NCBI RefSeq assembly: GCF_016482685.1
Contig: NZ_JACYHF010000004.1
Coordinates: 372,001-436,000, forward strand
Direction of reading: 5' to 3'
Length of the DNA: 64,000 bases
Source of the DNA: Streptomyces sp. DSM 110735
Lineage (GTDB): Bacteria; Actinomycetota; Actinomycetes; Streptomycetales; Streptomycetaceae
How positions within the stretch are numbered: the first letter of the stretch is position 1; each line of letters begins with the position of its first letter. Position numbers and translations under genes: made by a program. Positions 17,733-27,226 of the stretch are shown here, in pieces. The notes under the pieces were generated by a model. That model ran no database searches, had not been told where the DNA came from, and was given only the letters and a program-made list of their open reading frames with translations.

Positions 17733-19049
17733 ATGGTGACTGACGCGCGCGGTCCTGTGCCCCGGTTTCCCGACGGGTTTCTGTGGGGGGTGTCCACCTC
17801 GGCGCATCAGATCGAGGGGGCGGTCGGGCTGCGGGAGCCGTCGGTGTGGGACGTGTTCACCGCGGAGCCGGGGCGGGTGAAGGACGGGTCGACGGCGGCG
17901 GTCGCGTGCGACCACTATCACCGGTGGCCGGAGGACGTGGCGCTGCTCGCGGATCTCGGGGTGGACGCGTACCGGTTCTCCGTGTCGTGGCCGCGGGTCG
18001 AGTCGCCCGGCGGGCTCGACTTCTACGACCGGCTGGTGGACGCGCTGTGCACGGTGGGCGTGCGCCCGGTGCCGACGCTGTTCCACTGGGATCTGCCCGC
18101 CTCGCTGGACTGGCTGGAGCGGGACACGGCGTACCGGTTCGCGGATCACGCGGCGCGGGTCGCGGAGCGGCTCGGGGACCGGGTGGGGCAGTGGATCACG
18201 CTCAACGAGCCCGCCGAGCACACCCTGTTGGGGCACGCGCTCGGCATCCACGCGCCGGGCAAGCGGCTGCTGTTCGACGCGCTCCCCGTCGCCCACCACC
18301 AACTCCTGGGCCACGGACTGGCGGTACGCGCCCTGCGCGCCGCCGGGGCGACCAGCGTCGGCATCGCCAACTCGCACGCCCCGACCTGGCCCGCCTCCGC
18401 CGACCCCGCCGACCAGGAAGCCGCCGCCTTCTACGACCTCCTGCTGAACCGGCTGTTCGCGGAACCGGTCATCCTGGGCCAGTACCCGGACGGCATGGGC
18501 GAGTTGATGCCGGGCGACACCGAGGCGGACGCCCGGATCATCGGGGAACCGGTGGACTGGTACGGGATCAACTACTACGCGCCGACCCGGGTGGGCGCCC
18601 CCGAGGGCACCGACACCGAGTTCGGCGGAGTCACCGTCCCGGCCGAACTCCCTTTCTCCCTCAAGGAGATCGAAGGCTACCCGGTCACCGACTTCGGCTG
18701 GCCCGTCGTACCCGAGGGGCTGACCGAGCTGCTCACCGGGTTCCGGGACCGCTACGGCGACCGGCTCCCGCCCGTCGTCATCACCGAGAACGGCTGCTCG
18801 TACGAGGGTCTCGACGACCAGGAGCGCATCACCTATCTGGACGCCCATGTCCGCGCCCTGCACGGCGCGTTGACCGCAGGGGTCGACGTGCGCGGCTACT
18901 TCGTGTGGTCGCTGCTGGACAACTTCGAGTGGGCCGAGGGGTACGCCCGCCGCTTCGGTCTGGTCCACGTGGACTTCGCGACGCGGGAGCGCACCCCGAA
19001 GGCGTCGTACCGCTGGTACCGCGAGCTGCTGCGGAACCTCAAGGACTAG
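17733..19049 (+). CDS. Family 1 glycoside hydrolase (beta-glucosidase)
   Basis: GH1 retaining beta-glycosidase of 438 aa, probably cytosolic since no signal peptide is present. FPDGFLWGVSTSAHQIEGA is the family N-terminal signature, ITLNEPAEH carries the acid/base Glu, and VVITENGCSYEG carries the nucleophile Glu; YFVWSLLDNFEWAEGYARRFGLVHVDF closes the barrel. Substrate is likely cellobiose or other beta-glucosides. The TAG stop (19047-19049) is supplied by the end of the inverted-repeat element that follows. No sugar transporter gene is adjacent, although an AraC/SDR unit lies just beyond. Confidence 0.93.
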   Translation: MVTDARGPVPRFPDGFLWGVSTSAHQIEGAVGLREPSVWDVFTAEPGRVKDGSTAAVACDHYHRWPEDVALLADLGVDAYRFSVSWPRVESPGGLDFYDRLVDALCTVGVRPVPTLFHWDLPASLDWLERDTAYRFADHAARVAERLGDRVGQWITLNEPAEHTLLGHALGIHAPGKRLLFDALPVAHHQLLGHGLAVRALRAAGATSVGIANSHAPTWPASADPADQEAAAFYDLLLNRLFAEPVILGQYPDGMGELMPGDTEADARIIGEPVDWYGINYYAPTRVGAPEGTDTEFGGVTVPAELPFSLKEIEGYPVTDFGWPVVPEGLTELLTGFRDRYGDRLPPVVITENGCSYEGLDDQERITYLDAHVRALHGALTAGVDVRGYFVWSLLDNFEWAEGYARRFGLVHVDFATRERTPKASYRWYRELLRNLKD

Positions 19050-19152
19050 TGCCGCAACAGGCAACGTTCGCCCCGTCGCGACGCCCGGCACGCACTCTCG
19101 CCGCACCGGACACCGCTCCTTGACGGGCAAACGCTGCCTGCCGCGGCACTAG
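19046..19152. repeat. 107-bp inverted-repeat element (MITE-like) between convergent genes
   Basis: The ends are 28-bp inverted repeats beginning CTAGTGCCGC and containing CAGGCA then CGTT, with four mismatches between arms; both ends finish in CTAG. The core is about 50 bp with no ORF. It looks like a miniature inverted-repeat element inserted between, or capturing, the stop codons of the convergent beta-glucosidase and SDR genes: each gene's TAG lies in a terminal CTAG. As RNA it would fold into a long hairpin and may double as a bidirectional terminator. Confidence 0.7.
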
Positions 19153-19904
19153 AGGTCGTACCCGCCGGACACCTCGATGTTCTGCGCGGTGACCCAGCGG
19201 CTCTCGTCGGAGACCAGGGTGGCGATCAGCGCGCCGACGTCCTCGGGCTCTCCGACCCGCCCGAACGCGGTGCGTGCGACGAGGGCCGGGATCACCTCCG
19301 GGAAGCGGGTGAAGCCGTCGTCGCCGAGCCGGGTGCGGGTCGGTCCGGGCGAGACGGCGTTGACGCGGATGCCGCGCGGGGCGAACTCCTTGGCCATGTA
19401 GCGGGTGAGGACGTTGAGACCGCCCTTCATCGCCGCGTAGGCGGAGTAGCCGGGCTCGGGAGAGGAGTCCGCCGCCATGCTGCTGGTGTTGACGATCGCG
19501 CCCCCGTCGGCCATCAGCGGCAGCAGCCTCTGCGTCAGGAAGTACGGTCCCTTCAGCAGGACCCGCGCCAGCAGGTCGAAGGTGTCCTCGGTCATGTCCT
19601 CGATCAGCGCGGAGTGCGCGAGCCCGGCGTTGTTCACGAGGTGGTCGAACGTGTCCCGCCGCCAGGTGTCGCGCAGCACGCCGGTCACGGTGTCCCGGAA
19701 GGCGTCGAAGGTGCCGGACGCGCCGAGGTCCAGCGGCAGCGCGACCGCCGTGCCGCCCTCCTTCTCGACGGCGGCCACGGTGTCGAGCCCGCCCTGCCGG
19801 TTGCGTCCGTAGGTGAGGACGACACCGATGCCGCGCTTGGCGATCTCGACGGCGGCGGCGCGCCCGATGCCGGAGCTGGCTCCGGTGACGAGGGCGATCT
19901 GCAT
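19149..19904 (-). CDS. Short-chain dehydrogenase/reductase (FabG-like)
   Basis: NAD(P)-dependent oxidoreductase of 251 aa, classical SDR. Rossmann motif TGASSGIG at residue 7, LVNNAGLA in the middle, catalytic YSAYAAMKGG (YxxxK) and VNAVSPGPTRT after it; it ends ESRWVTAQNIEVSGGYDL. The ATG has GGAGG six bases upstream. It is divergent from the AraC-type gene at 20052, which probably regulates it. The substrate is unknown; resemblance to 3-oxoacyl-ACP reductase is generic. Its TAG stop is formed by the end of the 107-bp inverted-repeat element. Confidence 0.9.
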   Translation of the reverse strand: MQIALVTGASSGIGRAAAVEIAKRGIGVVLTYGRNRQGGLDTVAAVEKEGGTAVALPLDLGASGTFDAFRDTVTGVLRDTWRRDTFDHLVNNAGLAHSALIEDMTEDTFDLLARVLLKGPYFLTQRLLPLMADGGAIVNTSSMAADSSPEPGYSAYAAMKGGLNVLTRYMAKEFAPRGIRVNAVSPGPTRTRLGDDGFTRFPEVIPALVARTAFGRVGEPEDVGALIATLVSDESRWVTAQNIEVSGGYDL

Positions 19905-20051
19905 GGGATTCCTCCAGGAGTGCGAGCCGATGGACTTCCTCCCTCCATTAGGCGCCCCTGACCTGCGGAAACGTAGAACGATCCTCCCGCGTACCTGCAC
20001 GATCCTCTCGTGTGCGGGAGCGGGGACGGCGGGAGGTGCTGCAATGGCGGT

Positions 20052-20981
20052 ATGCCGGAGGCGACACGAACGGAAGCACTGCTGGAAGAGCTGCGCGCCC
20101 TGCTGGAGCGGCATGTGCGGCCCGACTGGACCACGGCCGTCGAGGGCGTGCTCATCTCACGGGTCGACCGCGCCGATCCCCCGGAGCCGTCGATGTCGGG
20201 GACCGTGCTGGCGGTGATCGCGCAGGGCGCGAAGCATCTGGCCCTGGGCGAGCGGGTGTTCGCGTACGGCGCCGGGCAGTATCTGGTGGCGTCGGTCGAC
20301 CTGCCGGTGACGGGCCACTTCACCCGCGCGGACCGCGACCACCCCGCCCTCGGCTTCGGTCTCACCCTGGACCCCTCGGCCGTCGCCGAGCTGCTGCTCG
20401 GCGCGGCGCCCGGGGACCTCCCCCGCGCGACGCAGGGCGCTCCGTCGGGCATCGCGGTCAGCGACGCGCCTGTCGCGCTCCTGGACGCGGTGGTCCGGCT
20501 GGTGCGGCTGCTGGACGAGCCGCGCGATCGTGCCGTCCTCGCGCCGCTGGTGAAGCGGGAGATCCTGTGGCGGCTGATCACCGGGGAGCAGGGGGCGACG
20601 GTCCGCCAGCTCGGTCTGCCCGACAGCGGGCTCAGCCATGTCTCCCGCGCGGTCGCCTGGATCCGCGAGCACTACGCGGAGCCCTTCCGGGTGGCGGACG
20701 TGGCGCGGCGGTGCGGGATGAGCGTCTCGGCGTTCCACCGCAACTTCCAGGCGGTGACGGCGATGAGCCCCATCCAGTTCCAGAAGCAGATCCGCCTCCA
20801 GGAGGCGCGGCTGCTGCTGGCGACCCGCCCCGGCGACGTCACGGGTGTCGGGCAACGCGTCGGCTACGACAACCCGTCGCAGTTCAGCCGCGAGTACCGG
20901 CGTCGGTTCGGTGCCCCGCCGAGCCGGGACGCGGTGCGCCTGCGGGAGGCGGTGCGGAGCCCGGCGGGGGTGCTGACGTGA
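20052..20981 (+). CDS. AraC-family transcriptional regulator
   Basis: Regulator of 309 aa. The N-terminal half resembles the AraC_N cupin-like domain (SMSGTVLAVIAQGAKHLALGERVFAYGAGQYLV, DLPVTGHF). The C-terminal double helix-turn-helix is clear: VADVARRCGMSVSAFHRNFQAVTAMSPIQFQKQIRLQEARLLL and VGYDNPSQFSREYRRRFG. It is divergent from the SDR gene with a 147-bp shared promoter region, a common pairing in which the AraC protein activates the reductase in response to a small molecule. It runs convergent to era. Confidence 0.9.
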   Translation: MPEATRTEALLEELRALLERHVRPDWTTAVEGVLISRVDRADPPEPSMSGTVLAVIAQGAKHLALGERVFAYGAGQYLVASVDLPVTGHFTRADRDHPALGFGLTLDPSAVAELLLGAAPGDLPRATQGAPSGIAVSDAPVALLDAVVRLVRLLDEPRDRAVLAPLVKREILWRLITGEQGATVRQLGLPDSGLSHVSRAVAWIREHYAEPFRVADVARRCGMSVSAFHRNFQAVTAMSPIQFQKQIRLQEARLLLATRPGDVTGVGQRVGYDNPSQFSREYRRRFGAPPSRDAVRLREAVRSPAGVLT

Positions 20982-20994
20982 GCGGGAGCGCCCG

Positions 20995-21948
20995 TCAGAA
21001 GCCGAGCTTGCGGAGCTGCTTGGGGTCGCGCTGCCAGTCCTTGGCGACCTTCACATGCAGGTCGAGGAAGACCGGCGTGCCGAGCAGCGCCTCGATCTGC
21101 TTGCGGGACTTGATGCCGACGTCCTTCAGGCGCTTGCCCTTGGGACCGATGATGATCCCCTTCTGGCTGGGGCGCTCGATGTAGACGTTGGCGTGGATGT
21201 CGAGCAGCGGCTTGTCCGCCGGGCGGTCCTCGCGGGGCAGCATCTCCTCGACGACCACGGCGATGGAGTGCGGCAGCTCGTCGCGCACGCCCTCCAGGGC
21301 TGCCTCGCGGATCAGCTCCGCGATCATGACCTGCTCGGGCTCGTCGGTGAGGTCGCCCTCGGGGTAGAGCGCCGGACCCTCGGGCAGCAGCGGCACGATC
21401 AGGTCGGCCAGCAGACCCACCTGCTTGTCGCCGGTCGCCGACACCGGCACAATCTCGGCCCACTCGAAGCCCAGCTCCTTGCCGAGCTGGTCGATGGCGA
21501 TGAGCTGCTCGGCGAGGGTCTTGGAGTCGACCAGGTCGGTCTTGGTGACGATCGCGACCTTGGGGGTCTTCTTGATCCCGGCCAGCTCCTTGGCGATGAA
21601 GCGGTCGCCGGGACCGATCTTCTCGTTCGCCGGGAGACAGAAGCCGATCACGTCGACCTCGGCCCAGGTGGTGCGCACCACGTCATTGAGCCGCTCACCG
21701 AGCAGGGTGCGCGGCTTGTGGAGACCGGGGGTGTCGACCAGGATCAACTGGGCGTCCTCGCGGTGGACGATGCCGCGCACCGTGTGCCGCGTCGTCTGCG
21801 GCTGGTTCGCGGTGATCGCGACCTTCTGCCCGACGAGAGCGTTCGTGAGGGTGGACTTGCCCGCGTTGGGACGGCCCACGAAGCACGCGAAGCCTGCGCG
21901 GTGGACGCTGTCGCCCGACCGCTCGGATGACTGGGTACGAACGCTCAT
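20995..21948 (-). CDS. era: GTPase Era
   Basis: Essential ribosome-assembly GTPase (317 aa) that binds the 3' end of 16S rRNA. G1 GRPNAGKST, G2 region around TTRHTVRG, G3 DTPGLHK, G4 TKTD and G5 SATGDKQ are in order, followed by a C-terminal KH domain (GIIIGPKGKRLKDVGIKSRKQIE). ATG 21948 has GGGAG nine bases upstream; ATG 21957 is too close to it. In Streptomyces era follows the phoH-ybeY-corC cluster; here several accessory genes separate them. Confidence 0.96.
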   Translation of the reverse strand: MSVRTQSSERSGDSVHRAGFACFVGRPNAGKSTLTNALVGQKVAITANQPQTTRHTVRGIVHREDAQLILVDTPGLHKPRTLLGERLNDVVRTTWAEVDVIGFCLPANEKIGPGDRFIAKELAGIKKTPKVAIVTKTDLVDSKTLAEQLIAIDQLGKELGFEWAEIVPVSATGDKQVGLLADLIVPLLPEGPALYPEGDLTDEPEQVMIAELIREAALEGVRDELPHSIAVVVEEMLPREDRPADKPLLDIHANVYIERPSQKGIIIGPKGKRLKDVGIKSRKQIEALLGTPVFLDLHVKVAKDWQRDPKQLRKLGF

Positions 21949-22062
21949 GCCGACCATTCTCCCTGATCCACGGAGCGGCGCCGCACGGGCGGGTGCGGGG
22001 GTCCGGTGAGGAGTCGCGGTACGGCCGGACATGGCCGCCCTCTTCCTCGGACGTCCCGCTCC

Positions 22063-23790
<1,728 letters not shown>

Positions 23791-24021
23791 CCAAGCCTGC
23801 CCACCCACCCGCCAACCCAACGGCTGACACCGGTCGAACAGGGAGGGACGGCAGCGCCCGGAAGGACGTGGGCTCCGCAGGCGCCGAGGGGAATCGGACC
23901 GGCTGGCTGTGCCGGAGGCATTCCCGGCGCCGGGTTCGTCCTTGCCCACCCGAGCTGCCACCCCGTGACGGTGCCCTCTTCATCTCCCGAGACGGGTGGG
24001 TGTGGTGGGCAAAGTGGGGGT

Positions 24022-24042
24022 CCAGGGGGCGGAGCCCCCTGG
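24022..24042. terminator. Perfect GC hairpin between glnK and the CDA-like gene
   Basis: CCAGGGGGC and GCCCCCTGG pair perfectly around GGA. It lies four bases after the stop of the minus-strand gene ending at 24047. This hairpin type recurs in Streptomyces intergenic DNA. The rest of 23791-24021 shows nothing recognisable. Confidence 0.65.
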
Positions 24043-24046
24043 TGGC

Positions 24047-24397
24047 TCAGGGGGCGGGGACGGTCAGGTGGACGACTCCGTCCGGGGCGGCGAGGAGGAC
24101 CGGCGTGCCCGCGCCTCCCAAGTCGGCGACTGCCGCCAGGTCCGCCGGAGCAACTCCCTCCGCCGCGCTCACCACCGCCGCCGCCTCAAGAGACCTCGCC
24201 CCCGAAGCCACCGCCATCGCCACCGCCGTACGCAGCGCGCTCAACGACAGCGACGGCAGCTCCACGGACCCCGCCGCATACGTCCGCCCCGTCTCGTCCC
24301 GTACCGCCGCCCCCTCGGCGACGCCGTTCCGCGCCCGTACCGACCGCGCCAGCGTCACGATCTTCCGGTCCTCAGGATCAAGCTCGTTCTCGCTCAT
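24047..24397 (-). CDS. Cytidine deaminase-like protein lacking zinc ligands
   Basis: Protein of 116 aa with the fold pattern of cytidine deaminase: LDPEDRKIVTLARSVRARNGVAEGAAVRDETGRTYAAGSVELPSLSLSALRTAVAMAVASGARSLEAAAVV. Where catalytic members have the zinc/proton-shuttle CAE or HAE motif followed by PCxxC, this one reads LSALRTA and has no cysteine at all, so it cannot be an ordinary deaminase. It overlaps the XRE gene stop (ATGA) on the minus strand. Similar non-catalytic homologues occur near era in Streptomyces, to my knowledge. Confidence 0.75.
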   Translation of the reverse strand: MSENELDPEDRKIVTLARSVRARNGVAEGAAVRDETGRTYAAGSVELPSLSLSALRTAVAMAVASGARSLEAAAVVSAAEGVAPADLAAVADLGGAGTPVLLAAPDGVVHLTVPAP

Positions 24398-25356
24398 GCC
24401 CCGAGCATACGAACAGCGGAACCCTCCCCCGCCAGCCACTCCAGCTTGGCGGCGGTGTCCGCCTCGTCCAGCGGGGTGTGCAGGACGACGAGGAGGTCGG
24501 GACGGGCGGGCACCTGCATCGCCGTGGACTCGACGACGAGCCGCCCGGCGACAGGGTGCTCCAGCTCCTTGCGGATCTGCCCCTGGTCCTCGATGTCCCG
24601 CTCCGCCCAGATCCGGCAGAACTCGGCGCTGGCCGCGCTGACTTCGGCGAGGACCGCCTGGAACCCCTCGTCGTCGGGGCACCCTGCGTACATCGCGCGG
24701 AACTGCGCGACGACCGTGCGCGCGTTCTGGTCCCAGCTCCGGTTGCGCGACCGGTAGAGCGGATCGGTGAAGAAGTCGACGAGACAGTTCCCCGGGGCGC
24801 CCCCGCGCCCCATGCCGAACACCACGGCAGCCGCGTGGTTGAACATCACGCAGTTGTAGTAGCGGTCCATGATGTGCGCCGGATACGGCATCCACGTGTC
24901 GATCAGCCGCCGCAGCCCCTCGCACATGTCCATCCGGTCCGGGGCGACTTGAGGCGCGGGCGGGTTGAGCCCGGCGAGCAGATAAAGGTGCCGCCGCTCG
25001 GCGTCGCTCAGTCGCAGCACCCGCGCGACCGCGTCGAGGACCTGCGGGGAGACGGAGATGTCCCGCCCCTGCTCCAGCCACTGGTACCAGGAGGCGCCCA
25101 CGCCCGCGAGCACGGCCACCTCCTCGCGCCGCAGCCCGGGCGTACGGCGCCGTACCCCGCCCGCCGGGAGCCCCGCTTCCTCGGGACTCACCCGGGCGCG
25201 CCTGCTCATCAGGAACTCCCGCAGCTCGGTGCGCCGTTCACTTCTCGCCGCACCCGTACCCGTACCGGTACCCGTGCCTGTGCCCGTACCCGTGCCCGCA
25301 GGCGCCACGTGCCGCTCCCCCGTCGTAGCCGTGTCTGGTGGTGCCACCACCACCAT
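24394..25356 (-). CDS. XRE-family regulator with MmyB-like ligand-binding domain
   Basis: Protein of 320 aa. After a Gly-Thr repeat tail at the N-terminus comes RSERRTELREFLMSRRARVSPEEAGL, then a helix-turn-helix TPGLRREEVAVLAGVGASWYQWLEQGRDISVS, then an MmyB-like domain (RRLIDTWMPYPAHIMDRYYNCVMFNHAAAVVFG, RNRSWDQNARTVVAQFRAMYAG, ELEHPVAGRLVVESTAMQVP). These regulators usually control a divergent gene, here the MFS exporter 46 bp away. ATG 25356 has GGGGAG nine bases upstream. The GT repeat (about residues 20-35) comes from hexanucleotide repeats. Confidence 0.88.
   Translation of the reverse strand: MVVVAPPDTATTGERHVAPAGTGTGTGTGTGTGTGAARSERRTELREFLMSRRARVSPEEAGLPAGGVRRRTPGLRREEVAVLAGVGASWYQWLEQGRDISVSPQVLDAVARVLRLSDAERRHLYLLAGLNPPAPQVAPDRMDMCEGLRRLIDTWMPYPAHIMDRYYNCVMFNHAAAVVFGMGRGGAPGNCLVDFFTDPLYRSRNRSWDQNARTVVAQFRAMYAGCPDDEGFQAVLAEVSAASAEFCRIWAERDIEDQGQIRKELEHPVAGRLVVESTAMQVPARPDLLVVLHTPLDEADTAAKLEWLAGEGSAVRMLGA
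25251..25302. repeat. Hexanucleotide repeat inside the XRE gene
   Basis: About seven tandem copies of a six-base unit close to CCCGTA/CCCGTG, encoding an alternating Gly-Thr run. Unit length keeps the reading frame when copy number changes. Confidence 0.6.
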
Positions 25357-25402
25357 AAGTTCCGACTCCCCGCGTTTCTTCCCGCGCCCGCAAGCTCGTG
25401 CC

Positions 25403-26854
25403 ATGGCGATCGACACGACCGAACCGACCACCTCACCGACTCCGGAACCGGACCTCACCGCACGCGAACTCCCCACCCCCGTAAGCCCCGTACGGCTGTC
25501 CACCCGCGACAGGCTCGTCCTCTTCGTCCTGTGCGCCGCCCAGTTCATGGTCGCCCTGGACTTCTCCGTCCTGAACGTGGCCCTCCCCCGGCTCGGCGCG
25601 GACCTCGGCATGAGCCGTACGGCACTCCAGTGGGCGGTCACCGCCTTCGCGCTGCCGTCCGGCGGCTTCCTGCTGCTCTTCGGCCGGGTCGGTGACCTCT
25701 ACGGGCGCCGCAGACTGTTCCTCGGCGGGCTCGGTCTGTTCGGCGCGGCTTCGCTGCTGGCGACGCTGGCCTGGAACCCGGAGGTCTTCCTCGCCGCCCG
25801 CGCGCTGCAGGGAGTCGGCGCGGCGGCCATCGTGCCGACCGGCATGTCCCTGCTGACGACCACCTTCGCGGAGGGTCCGGCCCGCGACCGCGCGCTCGGT
25901 GTCTCCGGCGCGCTGCTGTCCCTCGGCTTCACCACCGGCATGATCGCGGGCGGCGTCCTCACCGACACGCTCGGCTGGCGCTCCACGATGGCCCTGCTCA
26001 CGCTCGTCACACTGCTCGTGCTGCCGCTGGCTCCCGCCCTGCTGCCGGAGTCCCGCACCGCCGCGCACCGCCACCTGGACGTGCCCGGCGCGGTCACCGT
26101 CACGGGCGGTCTGCTGTCCCTGATCTACGCCCTCTCCAGCGCCGCCGACCGCGGCTTCGGCCACGCCGACGTGCTGCTCTGCCTGGTCGCTGGGCTCGCC
26201 CTGCTGGCCGGGTTCGCCGTGATCGAGTCCCGTACGCCCGCCCCGCTGGTCTCGCTGCCCATGCTGCGCCGCCGCACGGTGGCGTGGGGCAACCTGGGCG
26301 GGCTGGTCACCTTCTCGATGATGTCCGCGGTCATCTTCGTGCTGACCCTGTACCTCCAGGAGATCCTGGGTCTGTCCGCGTTCGAGACCGGGCTCGTCTT
26401 CGGCGCGCAGGGCGTCCTGTCGGTCGTCGCGGGCACCCTGGCCCCGAGGGTCGTCGGGCGCCTGGGCGCCCCGCGCACCCTGGTCGTCTCACTGACCGGT
26501 CAGGGCGCGCTGGTGGCGACCCTGCTCCTGCTGGACACCGGTTCCTGGTCGGCGTGGCTCGCCACCGCCGCCGTCTCGCTCGCGAGCATGTGCCACCTGG
26601 GCGCGATCGTGTCGTACGGCCTGACCGTCACCTCGGGCGTCCCGGACTCCGAACAGGGGCTGGCCACCGGTCTGGTGACCTCCACCCAGCAGGTCGGCAT
26701 CACCATCGGCATCCCCCTGCTCGGCAGCCTCGCCGCCGCCTCCCCCGACCTGCTCTCCGGCGTCCACACGGTGCTGGGGCTGGACGCGGCGATCGTGCTG
26801 GCCGCCGCCGCGCTGGTCGGGACGGGACTGCGCCGGGGCCGGACGGGGGTCTGA
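25403..26854 (+). CDS. MFS drug-resistance transporter (DHA2, 14-helix type)
   Basis: Proton-driven exporter of 483 aa with about 14 helices. Motif A-like GRVGDLYGRRRLFLGG follows helix 2, preceded by AAQFMVALDFSVLNVALPRLGADLGMS at helix 1 and followed by motif C-like ALLSLGFTTGMIAGGVLTDTLGWRS. This pattern is that of the EmrB/QacA family for drugs and dyes. It is divergent from an XRE/MmyB-type regulator with a 46-bp intergenic space, so it is probably repressed or activated by it. The substrate cannot be predicted. Confidence 0.9.
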   Translation: MAIDTTEPTTSPTPEPDLTARELPTPVSPVRLSTRDRLVLFVLCAAQFMVALDFSVLNVALPRLGADLGMSRTALQWAVTAFALPSGGFLLLFGRVGDLYGRRRLFLGGLGLFGAASLLATLAWNPEVFLAARALQGVGAAAIVPTGMSLLTTTFAEGPARDRALGVSGALLSLGFTTGMIAGGVLTDTLGWRSTMALLTLVTLLVLPLAPALLPESRTAAHRHLDVPGAVTVTGGLLSLIYALSSAADRGFGHADVLLCLVAGLALLAGFAVIESRTPAPLVSLPMLRRRTVAWGNLGGLVTFSMMSAVIFVLTLYLQEILGLSAFETGLVFGAQGVLSVVAGTLAPRVVGRLGAPRTLVVSLTGQGALVATLLLLDTGSWSAWLATAAVSLASMCHLGAIVSYGLTVTSGVPDSEQGLATGLVTSTQQVGITIGIPLLGSLAAASPDLLSGVHTVLGLDAAIVLAAAALVGTGLRRGRTGV

Positions 26855-26866
26855 ACTCCCGTGCCG

Positions 26867-27226
26867 TCACGGGCGGTCGAGGCGCAGCCGCTCCGCTCGT
26901 GGCAGTCCGGCCACGACCAGGTCGTAGGAGTCCTCGACCAGTTCGCGCAGGAGGGTGTCCGGGAGGGCGCCGTCCGCCGTGACGGTGTTCCAGTGGCGTT
27001 TGTTCATGTGCCAGCCGGGGACGACGAGGTCCGCGTGCTCGGTGCGGAGCCGGATCGCGTCCTCCGGGTCGCACTTGAGGTTGATGGTCAGGGGCCGCGC
27101 GCCCAGGTTCGTGAGGGCGAACATCTTGCCCAGCACCTTGAAGACCGAGGTCTCCGGGTTGAACGGAAAGTCCTCCACGACCGCGTTGAAGGACAGACAC
27201 AGGGCGCGCAGCTCCTGGGGTTTCAC
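26867..27226 (-). CDS. MmcQ/YjbR family DNA-binding-fold protein
   Basis: Protein of 119 aa of the MmcQ/YjbR family (CyaY-like fold, role unclear). ELRALCLSFNAVVEDFPFNPETSVFKVLGKMFALT and PLTINLKCDPEDAIRLRTEHADLVVPGWHMNKRHWNTV match the family well. The GTG start overlaps the corC stop (GTGA), so it is coupled to that gene and is the last gene of the phoH-ybeY-corC group. In Streptomyces this cluster is conserved. Confidence 0.88.
   Translation of the reverse strand: MKPQELRALCLSFNAVVEDFPFNPETSVFKVLGKMFALTNLGARPLTINLKCDPEDAIRLRTEHADLVVPGWHMNKRHWNTVTADGALPDTLLRELVEDSYDLVVAGLPRAERLRLDRP

Noticed and set aside
17391..19130. Minus-strand 579-codon frame across the beta-glucosidase
   Set aside because: Antisense shadow of a well-supported GH1 gene with both catalytic motifs; no family motif of its own.
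24022..24042. Hairpin considered as an insertion-sequence end
   Set aside because: No partner end, transposase remnant or target duplication; it fits a terminator next to a stop codon.
25251..25302. Hexanucleotide run considered as a CRISPR array
   Set aside because: Units are 6 bp with no spacers and lie inside a coding frame; it is a simple repeat.
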